A DNA stretch of 64,000 nt, taken from Arachnia rubra. GTDB taxonomy: Bacteria; Actinomycetota; Actinomycetes; Propionibacteriales; Propionibacteriaceae. Shown here in pieces: positions 56,312 to 64,000 of the stretch. Numbering within the stretch: position 1 is the first letter of the stretch; each line of letters opens with the position of its first letter. The notes under the pieces are model-generated. The model did no database searches, had not been told where the DNA came from, and saw only the letters and a program-made list of their open reading frames with translations. The translations under genes and the position numbers were made by a program. Location: contig NZ_AP024463.1 of the NCBI RefSeq assembly GCF_019973735.1, positions 1,116,001 to 1,180,000 on the forward strand, written 5' to 3'.

Positions 56312-57003
56312 ATCGTCTCCCCTCGGTTGATCCGGGGCGCTGGGCGCCGGAAACGGCGGATCCACATTGCCCGGTTGAACATGTACATCAGCAGGCCGCG
56401 CGGGCTGGCGCCCGGGACGCGGCGGGCCAGGAGCCTCCGGAAGCCCCGCCACATGAACCAGGTGTTGATGAGGCTCAAGATGAGCATCAGCCACAACCCG
56501 AGGCCGATGGCCAGGCTGATCAGCGGCCATGCGGCTGTGGCCATCGTCCCTGCCATGATCAGGATCATGACAGGGAACATGAACTCGGTGACCGTCCAGC
56601 GCGCGTCGACATAGTCGCGGGCCAGGACGCGCTCCGGTGAGGACTCGATCTTGTCCCAGGATTCCATCCGCTGCCTGGCGCTGGCCTCGCGGTCGGCTTT
56701 GCGCTGTTCCTTCGGGGTCAGGTTCGGGTGCAGCCGCTCCATCCTGGCAGCCTCCGCCTGTTTACGGGTGGGCGTTGGTTCCGACTTGCGCACCGGCTTG
56801 CGACGGACCACCTTCACCTTGCCGGCTGCCGGCTTCGGAGCCTCCGGTTCCCTAGCCTCCTGGACGGCGGAGCCGGCAGCGTCCCCGCCCGGGTCCGTGG
56901 CGGCTCCTGCCTTCTTCTTAGGCCCGGGCACGAGCCGGGTGCGCTGGCGGGGCTCCCGGCCTGGATGCTCGGTCTTACGCTCGTATGGGCGGAACAGTGC
57001 CAC
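56308..57003 (-). CDS. DUF3043 membrane protein
   Basis: 231 aa from GTG 57003. The N-terminal half is charged and cytoplasmic (PTRKQAEAARMERLHPNLTPKEQRKADREA), matching DUF3043; two hydrophobic helices follow (TEFMFPVMILIMAGTMATAAWPLI and IGLGLWLMLILSLINTWFMW), then a basic tail (FRRLLARRVPG). Common in actinobacteria, function unknown. It diverges from pspA across 316 bases. Confidence 0.85.
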   Translation of the reverse strand: MALFRPYERKTEHPGREPRQRTRLVPGPKKKAGAATDPGGDAAGSAVQEAREPEAPKPAAGKVKVVRRKPVRKSEPTPTRKQAEAARMERLHPNLTPKEQRKADREASARQRMESWDKIESSPERVLARDYVDARWTVTEFMFPVMILIMAGTMATAAWPLISLAIGLGLWLMLILSLINTWFMWRGFRRLLARRVPGASPRGLLMYMFNRAMWIRRFRRPAPRINRGETI

Positions 57004-57319
57004 GGAATCTGCCTTCGGGTGGTGTCGTCAACTTCAGTGGTCTCAGGGGCGGGTGCTGTGCGTCGCGGCCCTCCAGGTGAGCTGCTGGCCTGCGCTATAC
57101 CCGCGGATCGCACATGCGCCCAGCGTGATCCTTGTCGTGCGTCTCACCAGCCTCGTCACCGTGTGCGGTCTTTGCCCAGCCACCACCTCTTTGCGAAACC
57201 TTTGCGCGGCAATTCTAACGGTCATCGAACATCAGGGTTGGAATCAGGGTGGTACCCACTCCACGTAAACTCATGGGACGGTACGGTTGGTGACATTGAC
57301 CAGCAGTGGAAGGACCCCA
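57004..57319. promoter_or_regulatory. Intergenic region between DUF3043 gene and pspA
   Basis: No gene is supported here. Toward pspA, TACGGT (57282-57287) and TAAACT (57266-57271) are candidate -10 elements. On the minus strand TAGAAT (about 57211-57216) may serve the DUF3043 gene. A direct repeat CTTTGCG occurs twice 11 bases apart (about 57190-57208), one helical turn, as expected for an activator or repressor binding side by side. Confidence 0.5.
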
Positions 57320-58111
57320 ATGGCAGGCATCTTTGAGCGGATAGCCCTGATGTTCAAGACCAAGGCGCACAAAACACTCGACAAATACGAGGATCCGCGC
57401 GAAACCCTTGACTACTCATACGAGCGCCAGCTTGAGCTGCTCCGCAAAGTGCGCAGAGGGGTGGCGGATGTCGCCACCAGCCGTAAGCGCGTGGAACTCC
57501 AGGCGCAGAAGATGAGCTCCGAGATCGACCGTTACACCGTCACCGCGCAGCGGGCGCTTGAGTCCAACCGCGAGGACCTCGCCCGTGAGGCCCTGACGCG
57601 CAAGTCCGGCCTCAGCGCCCAGCTGCAGGATCTCCAGAACCAGCATGCGGCCCTCCAGGCCGAGGAGGAGAAGCTGGTGCGCGCCAGTACCCGCCTCCAG
57701 GCGAAGGTCGACGCCTTCCGCACCCGCAAGGAGACCATCAAGGCCACCTACTCGGCAGCTGAGGCGCAGACCCGGATCAACGAGGCGTTCACCGGCATCT
57801 CCGAGGAGATGAGCGATGTCGGGATGGCCATCCAGCGTGCCGAGGACAAGACCTTGCAGCTGCAGGCCCGCGCCTCTGCCGTCGACGAGCTGCTGGAGAC
57901 CGGCGCCCTTGAGGATCCCAGCGGCATGGTCGGCAACGATCTCGACCGTGAACTCGACGCCCTGGCCTCCGGCTCCTCTGTGGAGAGTGAGCTGGCCGCG
58001 ATGAAGGCCCAGCTGAGTGGCGGCTCTGCGCCGCGCCAGCAGATTTCCACGTCCAACACCCCCATGATCGAGAACACCCGCACCGTTGAACAGAACGGGG
58101 GGCAGGCATGA
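57320..58111 (+). CDS. pspA: Phage shock protein A / IM30 family
   Basis: 263 aa from ATG 57320 after GGAAGGA. The start GIFERIALMFKTKAHKTLDKYEDPRETLDYSYERQLELLRKVRRGVADV is typical of PspA; the body is a long coiled coil (residues ~25-185) and the tail is flexible. PspA assembles on stressed inner membranes to keep them sealed. Overlaps pspAA by four bases. Its partners PspC and a PspC-type kinase are encoded at 33-37 kb. Confidence 0.94.
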   Translation: MAGIFERIALMFKTKAHKTLDKYEDPRETLDYSYERQLELLRKVRRGVADVATSRKRVELQAQKMSSEIDRYTVTAQRALESNREDLAREALTRKSGLSAQLQDLQNQHAALQAEEEKLVRASTRLQAKVDAFRTRKETIKATYSAAEAQTRINEAFTGISEEMSDVGMAIQRAEDKTLQLQARASAVDELLETGALEDPSGMVGNDLDRELDALASGSSVESELAAMKAQLSGGSAPRQQISTSNTPMIENTRTVEQNGGQA

Positions 58112-58467
58112 TCGTGCGCATCATGGGACTCGGGCAGTGGACTATGGAGCCCGAACAGCTGCTTGAGCTCAACGAGATCGACGAGGCGGTCGAGCGCGCC
58201 GTTGAGGCCGGGGATCAGCAACAGCTCCGGGTCGAACTGCAGCGGCTCATCGATGAGGTGCGCCGCAACGGCGAGGAGGTCCCGGACGATGTGATCGTCG
58301 AGTCCGACCTGGTGTTTCCCGACGTGGAGGCCTCCCTTGACGAGGTCCGTGAGCTGCTTGACAGCACGTCCGAGTACTACGGTCTCGTCCCTGACAGCCA
58401 CCCGCTGGGAGGGGGCGATACGGTTCCCGGAGCGGACACGGAAACCGCCCCTGCCGGGAGCGAATGA
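58108..58467 (+). CDS. pspAA: PspA-associated protein PspAA
   Basis: 119 aa. The PspAA domain fills residues ~1-90: MIVRIMGLGQWTMEPEQLLELNEIDEAVERAVEAGD, LIDEVRRNGEEVPDD, ESDLVFPDVEASLDEVRELL. It is known from genome surveys as the regular neighbour of PspA in actinobacteria and archaea; the mechanism is not settled. The last ~25 residues are an acidic, Gly-rich tail. Overlaps the genes on both sides by four bases. Confidence 0.88.
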   Translation: MIVRIMGLGQWTMEPEQLLELNEIDEAVERAVEAGDQQQLRVELQRLIDEVRRNGEEVPDDVIVESDLVFPDVEASLDEVRELLDSTSEYYGLVPDSHPLGGGDTVPGADTETAPAGSE

Positions 58468-59315
58468 GGGTCCTGGTCTCCTGCGACCGGATCGGACGCC
58501 TTGGCTCAGCCGAGGCGTCCGATGTCATTGCGGAGGCTTTCGCTGAGCGGGGGGCGCAGGTTGCGGTCACCCCGCTGGCTGAGGGTGGCGATGGGTTCGC
58601 TGGGGCTGTGCAGCGGTTTTCCCCGGGGGCGCGGGTGCTTGCCGCGCGCAGTTTCCAGCAGGTCTGTGAGCTATTGGGCGAGAGTCCTGGGTATCTGGAC
58701 GCCACGGCCGTGGCCGCGCCGTCCCTCGCGGAGTTGCTGGAGCTGCCGGTGCTCCCGGTGGGCGCTGGCGTGACGCTGGTGGTCCCGCACCGGGAGGCGG
58801 GACGGGTCCTGACGGGCCTGACGGGTTCCCTGGCGGAGCGGGGCCGTGCGCAGGGGGCCGAGCTTGCCGCCACACTTGCCGACGACTCCCGGGCCGCGGC
58901 CTGGCTGGAGCGGCTAGGGATCACGGACACCGCCTCCGCGGGGGCGCTGTGTGGGCTCGGGGCCTGGGCCCTGGCCTGCGGGGCACAGGTCGCCTCGGGG
59001 ATCGACGTCAGCGTCAGCGGCTACCGGCTCCCGGAGCTGTCCGCCAGGGCCGATCTCGTGGTGACTGGCACCGATGTGCTGGACTTTCACCGGCGTGGCG
59101 GGGACGTGGTCGCTGAGCTGACGCGCATCGGCGCCGAGGCCCTGCGGCCGGTCGTCGTGGTGGCCGGCCGCAATTTCGTCTCCTCCCGGGAGCTGCGCCT
59201 GGCGGGGATTGAGGAGGCGCATGCGGTGGCCCGGGCAGGTGTGCAGGAGATTGACTTCACCGCGGAGGAGCTCGGAGATGTTGCCCGGCGGGTCGCCAGC
59301 ACCTGGACTTGGTGA
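58464..59315 (+). CDS. Degenerate glycerate kinase-like protein
   Basis: 283 aa, shorter than glycerate kinase type 2 (~370-380). The fold is recognisable: VLVSCDRIGRLGSAEASDVIAEAF in place of APDSFKGSLSA, VTPLAEGGDGFAGAV in place of PMADGGEGT, GALCGLGAWALACGAQVASGIDV, and DLVVTGTDVLDF in place of DLVITGEGRFD. The Lys and several acidic positions of the active enzyme are changed, so kinase activity is doubtful. Overlaps pspAA, linking it to the Psp operon. Function unknown. Confidence 0.75.
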   Translation: MRVLVSCDRIGRLGSAEASDVIAEAFAERGAQVAVTPLAEGGDGFAGAVQRFSPGARVLAARSFQQVCELLGESPGYLDATAVAAPSLAELLELPVLPVGAGVTLVVPHREAGRVLTGLTGSLAERGRAQGAELAATLADDSRAAAWLERLGITDTASAGALCGLGAWALACGAQVASGIDVSVSGYRLPELSARADLVVTGTDVLDFHRRGGDVVAELTRIGAEALRPVVVVAGRNFVSSRELRLAGIEEAHAVARAGVQEIDFTAEELGDVARRVASTWTW

Positions 59316-59343
59316 GTCGGCGAAGAGAAGTAGAATCGGCTTC

Positions 59344-59691
59344 GTGAGTGAAACCCAGACTATGCCCAAGGGCGTCGTGCTGACTGACGTCGCCGTCTCC
59401 AAGGTGCGCTCTCTCCTGGAGGCGGAGGGCCGCACTGATCTGAGCCTGCGAATTGCGGTGCAGCCGGGCGGGTGCTCCGGGCTGCGCTATCAGCTGTACT
59501 TCGACGACCGCGACCTCGACGGCGACATCGCCACCGAGTACGACGGCGTGAAGGTCGTCACCGACAAGATGAGCGCCCCCTACCTGGGCGGCGCATCTAT
59601 CGACTTCGTCGACACGATCGAGAAGCAGGGATTCACGATTGACAACCCGAACGCCACGGGTGCCTGCGCCTGCGGCGACTCCTTCCACTGA
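59344..59691 (+). CDS. HesB/IscA/ErpA-family iron-sulfur insertion protein
   Basis: 115 aa. PGGCSGLRYQLYFDD holds the first Cys and the C-terminus TGACACGDSFH the other two, the usual A-type carrier triad. It passes Fe-S clusters to target enzymes. GTG 59344 lies 7 bases after TAGAAT (59331-59336) with no ribosome site, so it is probably leaderless. Confidence 0.92.
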   Translation: MSETQTMPKGVVLTDVAVSKVRSLLEAEGRTDLSLRIAVQPGGCSGLRYQLYFDDRDLDGDIATEYDGVKVVTDKMSAPYLGGASIDFVDTIEKQGFTIDNPNATGACACGDSFH

Positions 59692-59717
59692 TCCCTGCGT
59701 GGCGCCTGGCCAGCCGG

Positions 59718-61184
<1,467 letters not shown>

Positions 61185-61264
61185 CTATGCCCTGCCAGAT
61201 GCTTCCCGCGTATTCCGTGCGGGGGATACGATGTTGCGAAGTCGTATGTGGCCAAGGAGAGACA

Positions 61265-61687
61265 ATGAGCGACGAGACCCTCAGGGTGCTGCTGTTTTCC
61301 GGCGACCGCACGGTGCGGGAGCAGGTCCGGCTCGCCCTTGGACGCAAGGTGGCCTCTGATCTTCCTCCCATCGAGGTCGAGGAGGTCGCGACCGGTCCGG
61401 CGATGTTCAGGAGGCTGGATGTCGGCCCCAGCGTCGACCTCCTGATCCTGGACGGCGAGGCCCAGCCCGAGGGAGGCTTCGGCCTGGCGCATCAGGTCAA
61501 GGAGGAGTACGAGGACTGTCCGCCGGTGCTACTGCTCGTCGCTCGCGTCGCTGATGCCTGGCTGGGCACCTGGTCACGTGCCGAGGCAATCTCGCCCTAC
61601 CCGGTTGATCCGGTCCGGCTGCCGGGTCAGGCCGCTGAGCTGCTCCGGGAGAGGAAGAACGGGAAGAAGAGGGAGAAAGTGTCATGA
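61265..61687 (+). CDS. Orphan receiver-like protein coupled to trpD
   Basis: 140 aa, ATG 61265 after AAGGAGAG. One response-regulator-like fold: LRVLLFSGDRTVREQVRLAL, LLILDGEAQPEGGFGLA with Asp63 in the phosphorylation position, and VLLLVARVADAW. Only one N-terminal acidic residue is seen and the conserved Lys is missing (AISPYPVDPVR), so normal phosphorylation is doubtful. No output domain. ATGA overlap with trpD suggests a partner or regulator of tryptophan synthesis. Confidence 0.8.
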   Translation: MSDETLRVLLFSGDRTVREQVRLALGRKVASDLPPIEVEEVATGPAMFRRLDVGPSVDLLILDGEAQPEGGFGLAHQVKEEYEDCPPVLLLVARVADAWLGTWSRAEAISPYPVDPVRLPGQAAELLRERKNGKKREKVS

Positions 61688-62718
61688 CCCACACCTGGCC
61701 GGACATCCTGGCAGGGCTGGTGCGCAGGGAAGGCCTGGAGAGTGAGGCGGCCCAGTGGGCGCTCAACGAGATCCTTTCCGGTCGAGCCAGCGAGGTGCAG
61801 CTCGCTGCCCTGCTAGTTGCGCTGCGCGCCAAGGGGGAGACTGAGGACGAGATCGAGGGCCTGAGCTCCGCGATGCTCGCCAACGCCGTCCAGGTCACCC
61901 TCGACCGGGAAGCCGTCGATGTCGTGGGGACAGGCGGCGACCGGGCAAACACCGTGAACATCTCGACGATGGCCGCGATCGTGGCCGCCGCCGCGGGCGC
62001 CAAGGTGGTCAAACACGGCTCGCGGGCCGCTTCCTCGCAGGCCGGGACCGCCGACACCCTCGAGGCGCTCGGACTAAACATCATGCTCGAACCGATCCGC
62101 CAGGCCACAGTCCTGGACGAGGTGGGGATCACCTTTCTGTTCGCCCAGCTCTACCATCCCGCGATGAAATACGTGGCTGGGGTGCGCAAGCAACTGGCGA
62201 TCCAGACCACATTCAACTTCCTTGGGCCCCTGTCGAATCCGGCCCGTCCCCAAGCTATGGCGCTTGGCGTGGCCAACGACGACATCGCGCCCGTCGTGGC
62301 GCGGGTCTTGGCGGGTCGCGGTGTGCGTGGCCTGGTGTTCCGCGGTTTCGACGGCCTTGATGAGCTCACCACGACCTCCGCCTCGGATGTCTGGGTCGTT
62401 GCCGACGGGCGGGTGCATCGCACGACTTTGGACCCGGCTGAGCTGGGATTGTCACCCGCCGCCCCAGCCGACCTGAGAGGGGGGGACGCGCAGCACAACG
62501 CCCAGGTGGTGCGGGATCTGGTGGCGGGCAAGACCGGTCCGGTGCGTGACATCGTGGTTCTCAATGCGGCTGCGGCCTTGCTGGCCTACCGCGGGGTGAG
62601 TGCGGTGGTCCCGCTGGCCGAACAGCTCGACGCCGCCTTGGGGGACGTGAGCCGCGCCATTGACGACGGTAGCGCCCACAGGAAGCTGGACGACTGGATC
62701 GAGGCCACCAAAGCCTGA
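61684..62718 (+). CDS. trpD: Anthranilate phosphoribosyltransferase
   Basis: 344 aa. VGTGGDRANTVNISTMAAIVAAAAGAKVVKHGSRAASSQAGTADTLEALG holds the PRPP and anthranilate sites; FLFAQLYHPAMKYVAGVRKQL and TTFNFLGPLSNPA are further family markers. It joins PRPP and anthranilate in tryptophan synthesis. No other trp gene is nearby. Overlaps the receiver-like gene by four bases. Confidence 0.95.
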   Translation: MTHTWPDILAGLVRREGLESEAAQWALNEILSGRASEVQLAALLVALRAKGETEDEIEGLSSAMLANAVQVTLDREAVDVVGTGGDRANTVNISTMAAIVAAAAGAKVVKHGSRAASSQAGTADTLEALGLNIMLEPIRQATVLDEVGITFLFAQLYHPAMKYVAGVRKQLAIQTTFNFLGPLSNPARPQAMALGVANDDIAPVVARVLAGRGVRGLVFRGFDGLDELTTTSASDVWVVADGRVHRTTLDPAELGLSPAAPADLRGGDAQHNAQVVRDLVAGKTGPVRDIVVLNAAAALLAYRGVSAVVPLAEQLDAALGDVSRAIDDGSAHRKLDDWIEATKA

Positions 62719-62798
62719 TGGTCTGACCCCGCCCAGGCAGGAGAGCCAGGCTGGCGGCAACCCATCGGGGGCGGCGCGCTCACACGGGCAGTCCACGG

Positions 62799-62823
62799 CC
62801 GGGCACTGGTAACAGTAGCCCGG
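62799..62823. terminator. Hairpin between trpD and prepilin peptidase gene
   Basis: CCGGGCACTG / CAGT-a-GCCCGG with a GTAA loop and one bulged A, between convergent genes. The rest of 62719-62850 shows a smaller GCCAG-gc-CTGGC hairpin and no gene. Confidence 0.7.
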
Positions 62824-62850
62824 CTATTCCGTGGCCGTCGGTGAGTCTCC

Positions 62851-63501
62851 TCAGCTGCTCGTGAGGATGGCTGCCGCCAGGGGGCCCAGCCACAGTGCCG
62901 GGCCGTAGGGGAAGGGCTCCGAGGCGCGGCCGCGCAGGGCATGGATGAGAGCCCAGAGAGCACCGATCAGGGTGCCGGATACCAGGGCGAGCCCCCAGGG
63001 CTGTAGGCCCATCGATCCTGCGGTCGCGCCGACCAGCAACCCCAGGCGGACGTCACCGAAACCGAAGCTGCGGGAGAACCTCCAGACCAGCCACAGCAGC
63101 CCAGAGGCCGCGAATGCACCCGCTAGGGCCGATGCCGCCACGCCCGGGGAGGCGCAGGCAACCAGCGCAAGCCCTGCTCCAACCTGGGCAGTGGCAACCC
63201 AGTGCAGGCGTTTCGGCAGCCAGGTGGTCTTCAGATCCACCCACACCAGCGCTCCACCGGCGCCGAGATATCCGAACCACAGCGGCAGCTGCACCGGCGG
63301 GACCCGCCAGAGCGCACAGGCGCTCCCAAAGGCCACGATCCCCAGCAGGACGGCATCCCATGGCCGCGCCAGGGCGGTGTAATCAGGCGGTGGATCCGCT
63401 GGGTCCATTGCAAGACGCGGCAGCCGCGGCACCACCACGATGAGGTGAGCCGCGGCTGCCGCCGCGCTGGCCAGGGCCAGCGCGAAAAGGGTCAGTGTCA
63501 G
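62851..63501 (-). CDS. Prepilin peptidase (A24 family), single-domain
   Basis: 216 aa if started at CTG 63501. The two catalytic Asp are in WVDLKTTWLPKRLHW and FGFGDVRLGLLVGA; several membrane helices surround them. It cuts type IV or Flp/Tad prepilins at the membrane; no methylase domain is present. The first usual start is GTG 63438, but the frame upstream codes for a clear hydrophobic helix (LTLTLFALALASAAAAAAHL) that would be lost. CTG 63501 overlaps the previous stop (CTGA) and has AAAGG 7 bases upstream, so I chose it. Confidence 0.78.
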   Translation of the reverse strand: MTLTLFALALASAAAAAAHLIVVVPRLPRLAMDPADPPPDYTALARPWDAVLLGIVAFGSACALWRVPPVQLPLWFGYLGAGGALVWVDLKTTWLPKRLHWVATAQVGAGLALVACASPGVAASALAGAFAASGLLWLVWRFSRSFGFGDVRLGLLVGATAGSMGLQPWGLALVSGTLIGALWALIHALRGRASEPFPYGPALWLGPLAAAILTSS

Positions 63502-64000
63502 CGCTGGGCCTTTGTGAAGCCGGCCGCCTCGGCGGCCTCCTCAGAGTTGAACCAGACCTCGGCGATCGTCAGCTCGTAGCCGCGCGTGCCAGGGACGTGA
63601 TACTTCTTCGAGCGCTCATTTCCCTTGAAGATATAGCCCTCCGGGGGATTCGGGCCCACGTAGGAGCCCTCACCGAAACTCTCCTTCGGGGCCTCAGCGG
63701 CGGGCTCTGCCACCTTGGGTCCGGCAGGGGAGACAGGCTCGTTGAACTTCGCCGCGGTGGCGAAGGTGTCGTTGTTGTTGATGTAGGCGCGCGATGGCTC
63801 ATGCGCCGTCCAGCCGTCGTCCTTGGGAGTCAGGAAATGCCGCACCGCGGCGACGGCGCCGGCGACGAGCGAGCCGATGAACACGAACTTCGCGAACTTC
63901 TTGAACTTACCGCCCTTGCGCTTCTTGGCGGGCACCACGGCGATCTGGTGCCCGGCAGCCTTGTGCAGGGCCTGCTGCAGATTGGGCAGCAACTCGGTTG
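63498..64000 (-). CDS. Protein with C-terminal sunset-like domain (5' end at or beyond window edge)
   Basis: About 165 residues are visible; TTG 63992 is the only start inside the window, but the frame is open to the edge. A basic stretch (KKRKGGKFKKFAKF) precedes one membrane helix (VFIGSLVAGAVAAVRHFL), then an Ala/Pro/Glu-rich linker. The C-terminal ~45 residues, YIFKGNERSKKYHVPGTRGYELTIAEVWFNSEEAAEAAGF, match the sunset/Ada-like small domain found in actinobacterial envelope proteins and nucleases. Function unknown; overlaps the prepilin peptidase. Confidence 0.78.
   Translation of the reverse strand, partial: TELLPNLQQALHKAAGHQIAVVPAKKRKGGKFKKFAKFVFIGSLVAGAVAAVRHFLTPKDDGWTAHEPSRAYINNNDTFATAAKFNEPVSPAGPKVAEPAAEAPKESFGEGSYVGPNPPEGYIFKGNERSKKYHVPGTRGYELTIAEVWFNSEEAAEAAGFTKAQR

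Noticed and set aside
62725-62800. GGCGGCAACCC with a nearby hairpin, reminiscent of SAM-type riboswitch cores
   Set aside because: It lies downstream of trpD and of the converging prepilin peptidase gene, with no gene to control and without the rest of the conserved core.

Overview
The window is a contiguous piece of chromosome from a high-GC actinobacterium. The gene content (guaB2/guaB3/guaB1 paralogues, a PerM-type protein before purN-purH, DUF3017 after folD, DUF3043, PspA-PspAA, PspC-domain kinases, an IdeR-type iron box, many apparently leaderless genes) fits Actinomycetota. Style and content suggest the Propionibacteriaceae (Arachnia/Tessaracoccus-like); that family placement is inference. 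I see no phage, transposon, CRISPR array, rRNA or tRNA.

Layout. 0-3.7 kb: the end of a groEL gene, then two paralogous Tat-exported beta-helix proteins, each behind a CebR-like operator. 3.7-14.6 kb: a glycan-use locus. A minus-strand operon (DeoR regulator, GH4, GH38 alpha-mannosidase, phosphodiesterase, GH125 exo-mannosidase) diverges from a sugar ABC importer that lacks its own ATPase. 14.6-17.7 kb: a compact minus-strand operon of a cyclase-family hydrolase, an AhpD-like protein, an SDR with a degenerate active site, and ilvE. 17.8-21.4 kb: a TRIC-type membrane protein, guaB, guaB3 and chorismate mutase. 21.5-27.4 kb: a TetR regulator and an iron-siderophore importer operon behind an IdeR/DtxR-like box, ending in a flavin monooxygenase of the NtaA/SnaA class. 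27.4-30.6 kb: thpR, then a TetR regulator with a DrrAB-type exporter.

30.6-33.3 kb: cysK and guaA. 33.4-38.8 kb: an envelope-stress region with three PspC-domain proteins (one a histidine kinase), a LuxR-type response regulator, a GlsB-like protein and a cardiolipin synthase-like enzyme. 38.8-44.3 kb: pcrA/uvrD, an M23 peptidase, and a membrane-anchored sensor-like gene broken by a one-base shift in a run of eight G. 44.3-50.1 kb: perM-like, purN, purH, folD, DUF3017 and mdh. 50.1-57 kb: sucB with two lipoyl domains, lpd, two unknown genes, pepA, a small protein and DUF3043. 57.3-61.2 kb: pspA, pspAA, a degenerate glycerate-kinase-like protein, erpA-like and guaB1. 61.2-64 kb: an orphan receiver protein with trpD, then a prepilin peptidase apparently started at CTG, and a partial gene with a C-terminal sunset-like domain.

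Together the window holds most of the guanine-nucleotide node (guaB, guaB3, guaB1, guaA, purN, purH), a split Psp/Lia-like membrane-stress system, and three transport-catabolism modules. The most unusual points are the mannan locus with a built-in phosphodiesterase, the iron importer coupled to a chelator-degrading type of monooxygenase, the homopolymer frameshift in the sensor gene, and about fourteen genes whose start codon sits 6-9 bases after a -10 hexamer.
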